Below, one piece after another: positions 1 through 9,479 of a stretch of 64,000 nt of DNA. The DNA is from Luzula sylvatica (Eukaryota; Streptophyta; Magnoliopsida; Poales; Juncaceae), in contig CAMPEJ010000011.1 of NCBI GenBank assembly GCA_946800325.1, forward strand, positions 248,001-312,000, read 5' to 3'. Positions within the stretch are counted from its first letter, which is position 1, and each line of letters starts with the position of its first letter. The notes below the pieces were generated by a model that ran no database searches, was not told the origin of the DNA, and saw only the letters and a program-made list of their open reading frames with translations. The position numbers and the translations under genes are program-made.

Positions 1-159
1 CTCATTTGTCCAATAGGAAACTAATGACAATGGTTAAGTGTGAAAGGGTTAAGGGTTCATGTCATTTTTCACTTTGGTCCCTCATTTTTCTTGTAATTAT
101 TTCCACCATATATTTCATCATCCAATTTATTCATTGACATTCATAATCATGATATAATA
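1..159 (-). mobile_element. Probable LTR, 5' part, cut by the window edge
   Basis: On the minus strand the segment begins at 159 with 'tattatatcatg', directly after a purine tract, where an LTR should start. The canonical TG would be TA here, a single G-to-A change. It then runs through AT-rich sequence containing 'gagggaccaaagtg' (about 89-76) and 'gaacccttaaccc' (about 58-46). It holds no gene. The other LTR end (CA) and any target-site duplication lie to the left of the window. The assignment is inferred from position and style, because no second LTR copy is present for comparison. Confidence 0.5.
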
Positions 160-172
160 TTCTTCCCTCCTT
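160..172 (-). other. Candidate polypurine tract of the LTR element
   Basis: The minus strand reads aaggagggaagaa, 13 purines in a row, immediately 5' of the putative LTR start at 159. In LTR retrotransposons the polypurine tract primes plus-strand DNA synthesis and sits directly upstream of the 3' LTR, so both position and composition fit. It is short and could be chance in this AT-rich, purine-skewed stretch. Confidence 0.5.
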
Positions 173-201
173 AATAGAATTTCGTCTTCGAAATTCGTTA
201 G
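160..201 (-). pseudogene. Remnant of the 3' end of a Ty3/gypsy pol gene
   Basis: The minus strand from 201 encodes LTNFEDEILLRREE without a stop. The frame stays open past the purine tract until a stop at 129-127. The FEDEI-type ending just upstream of a purine tract is characteristic of plant Ty3/gypsy polyproteins, downstream of integrase. Only about 14 codons remain and nothing upstream is coding: the sequence passes at once into an LTR-like end and then satellite. It is a non-functional fragment. The short length limits certainty. Confidence 0.5.
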
Positions 202-218
202 CATACCATGATATAACA
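202..218 (-). repeat. LTR-start-like 17-mer at the satellite junction
   Basis: The minus strand from 218 to 202 reads tgttatatcatggtatg. The putative LTR start at 159-142 reads tattatatcatgattatg, so the two share the block 'ttatatcatg' with similar flanks. On the plus strand the shared 10-mer catgatataa lies at 149-158 and again at 207-216. The simplest reading is that 202-218 is the extreme start of the 5' LTR, with its canonical TG intact, joined by deletion to the pol 3' end. A chance 10-bp direct repeat that mediated a deletion is the alternative. Confidence 0.45.
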
Positions 219-1704
219 AAGAAAGTTTGTTTTTCGATTCAAAACAATCTGTTTATGCTTTGGGGAGTTCAAATAACGTATTTTGAGATCATTTGAATCG
301 TATCTTTTACTACATAACATTTCACCAAAATTTTAAACACTAAGAAAGTTTGTTTTTCGATTCAAAACAATCTGTTTATGCTTTGGGGAGTTCAAATAAC
401 GTATTTTGAGATCATTTGAATCGTATCTTTTACCACATAACATTTCACCAAAATTTACAAACACTAAGAAAGTTTGTTTTTCGATTCAAAACAATCTGTT
501 TATGCTTTGGGTAGTTCAAATAACGTATTTTGAGATCATTTGAATCGTATCTTTTACCACATAACATTTTACCAAAATTTACAAACACTAAGAAAGTTTG
601 TTTTTCGATTCAAAACAATTTGTTTATGCTTTGGGGAGTTCAAATAACGTATTTTGAGATCATTGGAATCGTATCTTTTACTACATAACATTTCACCAAA
701 ATTTACAAACACTACGAAAGTTTGTTTTTCGATTCAAAACAATTTGTTTATGCTTTGGGGAGTTCAAATAACATATTTTTAGATCATTCGAATCGTATCT
801 TTTACCACATAACATTTCCCCAAAATTTACAAACACTAAGAAAGTTTGTTTTTCGATTCAAAACAATCTGTTTATGCTTTGGGGAGTTCAAATAACGTAT
901 TTTGAGATCATTTGAATCGTATCTTTTACCACATAACATTTCACCAAAATTTACAAACACTAAGAAAGTTTGTTTTTCGATTCAAAACAATTTGTTTATG
1001 CTTTGGGGAGTTCAAATAACGTATTTTGGGATCATTTGAATCGTATCTTTTTCCAGATAACATTTCACCAAAATTTACAAACACTAAGACAGTTTGTTTT
1101 TCGATTCAAAACAATCTGTTTATGCTTTGGGGAGTTCAAATAACGTATTTTGAGATCATTCGAATCGTATCTTTTACTACATAGCATTTCACCAAAATTT
1201 ACAAACACTAAGAAAGTTTGTTTTTCGATTTAAAACAATCTGTTTATGCTTTCGGGAGTTCAAATAACGTATTTTGAGATCATTTGAATCGTATCTTTTA
1301 CCACATAACATTTCACCAAAATTTACAAACACTAAGAAAGTTTGTTTTTCGATTCAAAACAATCTGTTTATGCTTTGGGGAGTTCAAGTAACGTATTTTG
1401 AGATCATTTGAATCGTATATTTTACCACATAACATTTTACCAAAATTTACAAACACAAAGAAATTTTGTTTTTCGATTCAAAACAATTTGTTTATGCTTT
1501 GGGGAGTTCAAATAACGTATTTTGAGATCATTTGAATCGTATCTTTTACCACATAACATTTCACCCAAATTTACAAACACTAAGAAAGTTTGTTTTTCGA
1601 TTCAAAACAATCTGTTTATGCTTTGGGGAGTTCAAATAACGTATTTTGAGATCATTTGATTCGTATCTTTTACCACATAACATTTCACCAAAATTTACAA
1701 ACAC

Positions 1705-1828
1705 TAAGAAAGTTTGTTTTTCGATTCAAAACAATCTGTTTATGCTTTGGGGAGTTCAAATAACGTATTTTGAGATCATTTGAATCGTATCTTTTACCAC
1801 ATAACATTTCACCAAAATTTACAAACAC
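1705..1828 (+). repeat. Reference monomer matching the consensus
   Basis: This copy carries the commonest base at every variable site I tracked: 'caatctgtttatg' at 28-40, 'ggggagttcaaataacg' at 46-61, 'gagatcatttgaatcg' at 68-83, 'accacataac' at 92-101 and 'tttcacc' at 103-109. I count 36 G or C among its 124 bases. It is a convenient anchor for numbering. Recurrent variants are: 'tactac' for 'taccac'; 'gggtagttc'; 'attttacc'; 'catttttag' with 'attcgaatc'; 'tttttccatataac' followed by 'taagacag'; 'ttacgacat'; 'cattggaatc' followed by 'ctacgaaag'; and 'cttgtaccac'. Confidence 0.9.
1722..1787. repeat. Inverted repeat inside each monomer (9-bp arms, 48-bp spacer)
   Basis: In the reference monomer CGATTCAAA lies at 1722-1730 and its exact reverse complement TTTGAATCG at 1779-1787 (monomer positions 18-26 and 75-83). 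Most copies in the array keep both arms. The frequent 'attcgaatcg' variant changes one base of the right arm and creates the 8-bp palindrome ATTCGAAT. The arms could pair in a single strand or serve as a dyad for a binding protein. Neither is shown here. Confidence 0.85.
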
Positions 1829-2048
1829 TAAGAAAGTTTGTTTTTCGATTCAAAACAATTTGTTTATGCTTTGGGGAGTTCAAATAACGTATTTTGAGAT
1901 CATTTGAATCGTATCTTTTTCCATATAACTTTTCACCAAAATTTACATACACTAAGACAGTTTGTTTTTCGATTCAAAACAATCTGTTTATGCTTTGGGG
2001 AGTTCAAATAACGTATTTTGAGATCATTTGAATCGTATCTTTTACGAC

Positions 2049-4032
2049 ATAACATTTCACCAAAATTTACAAACACTAAGAAAGTTTGTTTTTCGATTCA
2101 AAACAATCTGTTTATGCTTTGGGGAGTTCAAATAACGTATTTTGAGATTATTTGAATCGTATCTTTTACTACATAACATTTCACCAAAATTTACAAACAC
2201 TAAGAAAGTTTGTTTTTCGATTCAAAACAATTTGTTTATCCTTTGGGGAGTCCAAATAACATATTTGTAGATCATTCGAATAGTTTCTTTTACCACATAA
2301 CATTTCACCAAAATTTACAAACACTGAGAAAGTTTGATTTTCGATTCAAAACAATCTGTTTATGCTTTGGGGAGTTCAAATAACATATTTTGAGATCATT
2401 TCAATCGTATCTTTTACTACATAACATTTCACCAAAATTTACAAACACTAAGAAAGTTTGATTTTCGATTCAAAACAATATGTTTATGCTTTGGGGAGTT
2501 CAAATAACGTATTTTGAGATCATTGGAATCGTATCTTTTACTACATAACATTTCACCAAAATTTACAAACACTAAGAAAGTTTGTTTTTCGATTCAAAAC
2601 AATCTGTTTATGCTTTGGGGAGTTCAAATAACTTATTTTGAGATCATTTGAATCGTATCTTTTACCACATAACATTTCACCAAACTTTACAAACACTAAG
2701 AAAGTTTGTTTTTCGATTCAAAACAATCTGTTTATGCTTTGGGGAGTTCAAATAACGTATTTTGAGATCATTTGAATCGTATCTTTTACCACATAACATT
2801 TCACCAAAATTTACAAACACTAAGAAAGTTTAATTTTCGATTCAAAACAATCTGTTTATGCTTTGGGGAGTTCAAATAACGTATTTTGAGATCATTTGAA
2901 TCGTATCTTTTACTACATAACATTTCACCAAAATTTACAAACACTAAGAAAGTTTGTTTTTCGATTCAAAATAATCTGTTTATGCTTTGGGGAGTTCAAA
3001 TAACGTATTTTGAGATCATTTGAATCGTATCTTTTACCACATAACATTTCACCAAAATTTACAAACACTGAGAAAGTTTGATTTTCGATTCAAAACAATC
3101 TGTTTATGCTTTGGGGAGTTCAAATAACGTATTTTGAGATCATTTGAATCGTATCTTTTACTACATAACATTTCACCAAAATTTACAAACACTAAGAAAG
3201 TTTGTTTTTCGATTCAAAACAATTTGTTTATGCTTTGGGGAGTTCAAATAACGTATTTTGAGATCATTTGAATCGTATCTTTTACCACATAACAGTTCAC
3301 CAAAATTTACAAACACTAAGAAAGTTTGTTTTTCGATTCAAAACAATTTGGTTATGCTTTGGGGAGTTCAAATAACATATTTTTAGATCATTCAAATCGT
3401 ATCTTTTACCACATAACATTTCACCAAAATTTACAAACACTAAGAAAGTTTGTTTTTCGATTCAAAACAATATGTTTATGCTTTGGGGAGTTCAAATAAC
3501 GTATTTTGAGATCATTTGAATCGTATCTTTTACCACATAACATTTCACCAAAATTTACAAACACTAAGAAAGTTTGTTTTTCGATTCAAAACAATCTGTT
3601 TAAGCTTTGGGGAGTTCAAATAACGTATTTTGAGATCATTTGAATCGTATCTTTTACCACATAACATTTCACCAAAATTTACAAACACTAAGAAAGTTTG
3701 TTTTTCGATTCAAAATAATCTGTTTATGCTTTGGGGAGTTCAAATAACGTATTTTGAGATCATTTGAATCGTATATTTTACCACATAACATTTCACCAAA
3801 ATTTACAAACACTAAGAAAGTTTGTTTTTCGATTCAAAACAATCTGTTTATCCTTTGGGGAGTTCAAATAACGTATTTTGAGATCATTTGAATCATATCT
3901 TTTACCACATAACATTTCACCAAAATTTACAAACACTAAGAAAGTTTGATTTTCGATTCAAAACAATCTGTTTATGCTTTGGGGAGTTCAAATAACGTAT
4001 TTTGAGATCATTTGAATCGTATCTTTTACTAC
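2049..4032 (+). repeat. 16-monomer higher-order unit, 1,984 bp, copy 1
   Basis: Diagnostic variants recur exactly 1,984 bp (16 x 124) downstream: 'gagtccaaataac' at about 2,248, 'tttaagcttt' near 3,600 and 'tttatccttt' near 3,847. It shares with copy 2 the variants 'gagattatttg', 'atttgtagatc', 'cattcaaatc' and 'tttaattttcg'. Upstream of about 2,049 the match stops ('taagacag' and 'ttacgacat' have no partner one period later). Confidence 0.93.
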
Positions 4033-6016
4033 ATAACATTTCACCAAAATTTACAAACACTAAGAAAGTTTGTTTTTCGATTCAAAACAATCTGTTTATG
4101 CTTTGGGGAGTTCAAATAACGTATTTTGAGATTATTTGAATCGTATCTTTTACTACATAACATTTCACCAAAATTTACAAACACTAAGAAAGTTTGTTTT
4201 TCGATTCAAAACAATTTGTTTATCCTTTGGGGAGTCCAAATAACATATTTGTAGATCATTCGAATAGTATCTTTTACCACATAACATTTCACCAAAATTT
4301 ACAAACACTGAGAAAGTTTGATTTTCGATTCAAAACAATCTGTTTATGCTTTGGGGAGTTCAAATAACATATTTTGAGATCATTTCAATCGTATCTTTTA
4401 CTACATAACATTTCACCAAAATTTACAAACACTAAGAAAGTTTGATTTTCGATTCAAAACAATATGTTTATGCTTTGGGGAGTTCAAATAACGTATTTTG
4501 AGATCATTGGAATCGTATCTTTTACTACATAACATTTCACCAAAATTTACAAACACTAAGAAAGTTTGTTTTTCGATTCAAAACAATCTGTTTATGCTTT
4601 GGGGAGTTCAAATAACTTATTTTGAGATCATTTGAATCGTATCTTTTACCACATAACATTTCACCAAACTTTACAAACACTAAGAAAGTTTGTTTTTCGA
4701 TTCAAAACAATCTGTTTATGCTTTGGGGAGTTCAAATAACGTATTTTGAGATCATTTGAATCGTATCTTTTACCACATAACATTTCACCAAAATTTACAA
4801 ACACTAAGAAAGTTTAATTTTCGATTCAAAACAATCTGTTTATGCTTTGGGGAGTTCAAATAACATATTTTGAGATCATTTGAATCGTATCTTTTACTAC
4901 ATAACATTTCACCAAAATTTACAAACACTAAGAAAGTTTGTTTTTCGATTCAAAACAATCTGTTTATGCTTTGGGGAGTTCAAATAACGTATTTTGAGAT
5001 CATTTGAATCGTATCTTTTACCACATAACATTTCACCAAAATTTACAAACACTGAGAAAGTTTGATTTTCGATTCAAAACAATCTGTTTATGCTTTGGGG
5101 AGTTCAAATAACGTATTTTGAGATCATTTGAATCGTATCTTTTACTACATAACATTTCACCAAAATTTACAAACACTAAGAAAGTTTGTTTTTCGATTCA
5201 AAACAATTTGTTTATGCTTTGGGGAGTTCAAATAACGTATTTTGAGATCATTTGAATCGTATCTTTTACCACATAACATTTCACCAAAATTTACAAACAC
5301 TAAGAAAGTTTGTTTTTCGATTCAAAACAATTTGGTTATGCTTTGGGGAGTTCAAATAACATATTTTTAGATCATTCAAATCGTATCTTTTACCACATAA
5401 CATTTCACCAAAATTTACAAACACTAAGAAAGTTTGTTTTTCGATTCAAAACAATATGTTTATGCTTTGGGGAGTTCAAATAACGTATTTTGAGATCATT
5501 TGAATCGTATCTTTTACCACATAACATTTCACCAAAATTTACAAACACTAAGAAAGTTTGTTTTTCGATTCAAAACAATCTGTTTAAGCTTTGGGGAGTT
5601 CAAATAACGTATTTTGAGATCATTTGAATCGTATCTTTTACCACATAACATTTCACCAAAATTTACAAACACTAAGAAAGTTTGTTTTTCGATTCAAAAT
5701 AATCTGTTTATGCTTTGGGGAGTTCAAATAACGTATTTTGAGATCATTTGAATCGTATCTTTTACCACATAACATTTCACCAAAATTTACAAACACTAAG
5801 AAAGTTTGTTTTTCGATTCAAAACAATCTGTTTATCCTTTGGGGAGTTCAAATAACGTATTTTGAGATCATTTGAATCATATCTTTTACCACATAACATT
5901 TAACCAAAATTTACAAACACTAAGAAAGTTTGATTTTCGATTCAAAACAATCTGTTTATGCTTTGGGGAGTTCAAATAACGTATTTTGAGATCATTTGAA
6001 TCGTATCTTTTACTAC
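4033..6016 (+). repeat. 16-monomer higher-order unit, 1,984 bp, copy 2
   Basis: This is a tandem copy of the preceding unit, and similarity spills on to about 6,080. By eye I found five differences: 'agtatctttt' near 4,267 (copy 1 'agtttctttt'), 'aacatattttgag' near 4,864 (copy 1 'aacgtatt'), 'aaaacaatc' near 4,945 (copy 1 'aaaataatc'), 'gtatctttt' near 5,757 (copy 1 'gtatatttt') and 'tttaacc' near 5,900 (copy 1 'tttcacc'). Identity is therefore about 99.7% if few were missed, which indicates recent duplication. Confidence 0.93.
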
Positions 6017-6190
6017 ATAACATTTCACCAAAATTTACAAACACTAAGAAAGTTTGTTTTTCGATTCAAAACAATTTGTCTATGCTTTGGGGAGTTCAAA
6101 TAACATATTTTTAGATCATTCGAATCGTATCTTTTACCACATAACATTTCACCAAAATTTACAAACACTAAGAAATTTGTTTTTCGATTC
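6017..6190 (+). repeat. Transition monomers between two higher-order domains
   Basis: About one and a half monomers that continue neither the 16-monomer unit beyond about 6,080 nor the block starting near 6.2 kb. They include 'tttgtctatg' at about 6,076, a 'catttttag/attcgaatc' monomer, and a 1-base loss in 'taagaaatttg' near 6,175. No gene. Confidence 0.7.
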
Positions 6191-8895
6191 AAAACAATCT
6201 GTTTATGCTTTGGGGAGTTCAAATAACGTATTTTGAGATCATTTGAATCGTATCTTTTACTACATCACATTGCACCAAAATTTACAAACACTAAGAAAGT
6301 TTGTTTTTCGATTCAAAACAATTTGTTTATGCTTTGGGGAGTTCAAATAACGTATTTTGAGATCATTTGAATCGTATCTTGTACCACATAACATTTCACC
6401 AAAATTACAAACACTACGAAAGTTTGTTTTTCGATTCAAAACAATCTGTTTATGCTTTGGGGAGTTCAAATAACGTATTTTGAGATCATTTGAATCGTAT
6501 CTTTTACCACATAACATTTCACCAAAATTTACAAACACTAAGAAAGTTTGTTTTTCGATTCAAAACAATCTGTTTTTTTGCTTTGGGGAGTTCAAATAAC
6601 GTATTTTGAGATCATTTGAATCGTATTTTTTACCACATAACATTTCACCAAAATTTACAAACACTAAGAAAGTTTGTTTTTCGATTCAAAACAATCTGTT
6701 TATGCTTTAGGGAGTTCAAATAACGTATTTTGAGATCATTTGAATCGTATCTTTTACCACATAACATTTCACCAAAATTTACAAACACTAAGAAAGTTTG
6801 TTTTTCGATTCAAAACAATCTGTTTATGCTTTGGGGAGTTCAAATAACGTATTTTGAGATCATTTGAATCGTATCTTTTACCACATAACATTTTACCAAA
6901 ATTTACAAACACTAAGAAAGTTTGTTTTTCGATTCAAAACAATTTGTTTATGCTTTGGGGAGTTCAAATAACATATTTTTAGATCATTCGAATCGTATCT
7001 TTTACCACATAACATTTCACCAAAATTTACAAACACTAAGAAATTTTGTTTTTCGATTCAAAACAATATGTTTATGCTTTGGGGAGTTCAAATAACGTAT
7101 TTTGAGATCATTTGAATCGTAGCTTTTACTACATAACATTTCACCAAAATTTACAAACACAAAGAAAGTTTGTTTTTCGATTCAAAACAATCTGTTTATG
7201 CTTTGGGGAGTTCAAATAACGTATTTTGAGATCATTTGATTCGTATCTTTTACCACATAACATTTCACCAAAATTTACAAACACTAAGAAAGTTTGTTTT
7301 TCGATTCAAAACAATCTGTTAAATCTTTGGGGAGTTCAAATAACGTATTTTGAGATCATTTGAATCGTATCTTTTACCACATAACATTTTACCAAAATTT
7401 ACAAACACTAAGAAAGTTTGTTTTTCGATTCAAAACAATATGTTTATGCTTTGGGGAGTTCAAATAACGTATTTTGAGATCATTTCAATCGTATCTTTTA
7501 CCACATAACATTTCACCAAAATTTACAAACACTAAGAAAGTTTGTTTTTCGATTCAAAACAATTTGTTTATGCTTTGGGGAGTTCAAATAACGTAATTTT
7601 AGATCATTCGAATCGTATCTTTTACCACATAACATTTCACCAAAATTTACAAACGCTAAGAAAGTTTGTTTTTCGATTCAAAACAATCTGTTTAAGCTTT
7701 GGGGAGTTCAAATAACGTATTTTGAGATCATTTGAATCGTATCTTTTACTACATAACATTTCACCAAAATTTACAAACACTAAGAAACTTTGTTTTTCGA
7801 TTCAGAACAATCTGTTTATGCTTTGGGGAGTTCAAATAACGTATTTTGAGATCATTTGAATCGTATCTTTTACCACATAACATTTCACCAAAATTTACAA
7901 ACACTGAGAAAGTTTGATCTTCGATTCAAAACAATATGTTTATGCTTTGGGGAGTTCAAATAACGTATTTTGAGATCATTGGAATCGTATCTTTTACTAC
8001 ATAACATTTCACCAAAATTTACAAACACTAAGAAAGTTTGTTTTTCGATTCAAAACAATTTGCTTATGCTTTGGGGAGTTCAAATAACGTATTTTGAGAT
8101 CATTCGAATCGTATCTTTTACCACATAACATTTCACCAAAATTTACAAACACTAAGAAAGTTTGTTTTTCGATTCAAAACAATCTGTTTATGCTTTGGGG
8201 AGTTCAAATAACGTATTTTGAGATCATTTGAATCGTATCTTTTACTACATAACATTTCACCAAAATTTTAAACACTATGAAAGTTTGTTTTTCGATTCAA
8301 AACAATCTGTTTATGCTTTGGGGAGTTCAAATAACGTATTTTGAGATCATTTGAATCGTATCTTTTACCACATAACATTTCACCAAAATTTACAAACACT
8401 AAGAAAGTTTGTTTTTCGATTCAAAACAATCTGTTTATGCTTTGGGTAGTTCAAATAACGTATTTTGAGATCATTTGAATCGTATCTTTTACCACATAAC
8501 ACTTTACCAAAATTTACAAACACTAAGAAAGTTTGTTTTTCGATTCAAAACAATTTGTTTATGCTTTGGGGAGTTCAAATAACGTATTTTGAGATCATTG
8601 GAATCGTATCTTTTACTACATAACATTTCACCAAAATTTACAAACACTAAGAAAGTTTGTTTTTCGATTCAAAACAATTTGTTTATGCTTTGGGGAATTC
8701 AAATAACATATTTTTAGATCATTCGAATCGTATCTTTTACCACATAACATTTCACCAAAATTTACAAACACTAAGAAAGTTTGTTTTTCGATTCAAAACA
8801 ATCTGTTTATGCTTTGGGGAGTTCAAATAACGTGTTTTGAGATCATTTGAATCGTATCTTTTACTACATAACATTTCACCAAAATTTACAAACAC

Positions 8896-9027
8896 TAAGA
8901 AAGTTTGTTTTTCGATTCAAAACAATCTGTTTATGCTGTGGGATCATTTGAATCATTTGAATCGTATTTTGAGATCATTTGAATCGTATCTTTTACCACA
9001 TAACATTTCACCAAAATTTACAAACAC
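8896..9027 (+). repeat. Chimeric 132-bp marker monomer (first of nine full copies)
   Basis: After 'tttatgctgtggg' the usual 12 bases 'agttcaaataac' are replaced by 21 bases made of 'atcatttga' units. The normal 'gtattttgagatcatttg' follows, so the monomer is 8 bp longer and carries extra copies of the right inverted-repeat arm. The identical junction recurs at 10,873-11,004, 14,102-14,233, 18,078-18,209, 18,334-18,465, 20,077-20,208, 22,933-23,064, 27,029-27,160 and 31,125-31,256, plus one short form. It is always preceded by a 'cgtgttttgag' monomer and followed by a 'taaggaag' monomer with 'aatcagtttatgctatgggg'. A single rearrangement that was then copied with its neighbours explains this. 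It is absent left of 8.8 kb and right of 31.3 kb. Confidence 0.95.
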
Positions 9028-9151
9028 TAAGGAAGTTTGTTTTTCGATTCAAAACAATCAGTTTATGCTATGGGGAGTTCAAATAACGTGTTTTGAGATC
9101 ATTTGAATCGTATCTTTTACTACATAACATTTCACCAAAATTTACAAACAC

Positions 9152-9261
9152 TAAGAAAGTTTGTTTTTCGATTCAAAACAATCTGTTTATGCTGTGGGAT
9201 CATTTGAATCATTTGAATCGTATCTTTTACCACATAACATTTCACCAAAATTTACAAACAC
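9152..9261 (+). repeat. Short 110-bp form of the chimeric monomer
   Basis: It has the same 'gctgtggg' junction and the duplicated 'atcatttga', but lacks the following 22 bases that lead into 'gagatcatttgaatcg' in the full form. The loss is bounded by the repeated word 'atcatttgaatcg', as expected from slippage or recombination between the two copies. The equivalent monomer in the duplicate block (18,334-18,465) is full length, so the loss happened after the 9.2-kb-offset duplication or in one lineage of it. Confidence 0.9.
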
Positions 9262-9479
9262 TAAGAAAGTTTGTTTTTCGATTCAAAACAATCTGTTTAT
9301 GCTTTGGGGAGTTCAAATAACGTATTTTGAGATCATTTGATTCGTATCTTTTACCACATAACATTTCACCAAAATTTACAAACACTAAGAAAGTTTGTTT
9401 TTCGATTCAAAACAATCTGTTAAATCTTTGGGGAGTTCAAATAACGTATTTTGAGATCATTTGAATCGTATCTTTTACC

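Larger units (their letters stand above)
1..218 (-). mobile_element. Decayed Ty3/gypsy LTR-retrotransposon fragment flanking the satellite
   Basis: This is the only non-satellite sequence in the window. Read on the minus strand from 218 to 1 it gives, in order, an LTR-start-like 17-mer, a short stretch encoding NFEDEILLRR, a purine-rich tract, and then AT-rich sequence with a 'gagggaccaaagtg' phrase. In plant Ty3/gypsy elements of the chromovirus (Del/Tekay-like) type, the pol 3' end commonly reads as a variant of 'aatttcgaggacgaaat', followed by a purine tract and an LTR beginning TG. The match rests on remembered family patterns, not on a search. The interior of the element (gag and most of pol) is missing, so this is a deletion derivative or rearranged remnant. 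The left end lies outside the window. An unrelated intergenic sequence that happens to contain this motif is the alternative. Confidence 0.6.
219..2048 (+). repeat. Left-edge monomers without a clear higher-order period
   Basis: About 15 monomers next to the retroelement remnant. Variant types are mixed, and no multi-monomer unit repeats locally. The first complete copies already carry 'ttttaaacac' (about 335) and 'gggtagttc' (508). The stretch from about 660 to 1,560 has distinctive variants in a fixed order: 'ggaatc/ctacg', 'tttcccc', 'tttggg...tccagataac', 'taagacag', 'ttcgggag' and 'caagtaacg'. The same order recurs at 41.5-42.5 kb. No gene is present. Confidence 0.85.

Noticed and set aside
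44..57. Two copies of aagggtt, resembling telomeric repeat
   Set aside because: The plant telomere unit is TTTAGGG. This is TTAAGGG in rotation, only two copies, and lies within the putative LTR.
1705..1828. CENP-B box in the monomer
   Set aside because: TTCG followed by an appropriately placed A occurs at 'ttcgattcaaaac', but the required CGGG part is absent in the consensus and in the variants I read.
6571..6578. T-rich runs such as 'gtttttttg' (6,571 and 15,752) and T8 near 53,936 as terminators or poly-T signals
   Set aside because: They are isolated one- or two-base expansions of the monomer's own T-tract, with no gene nearby.
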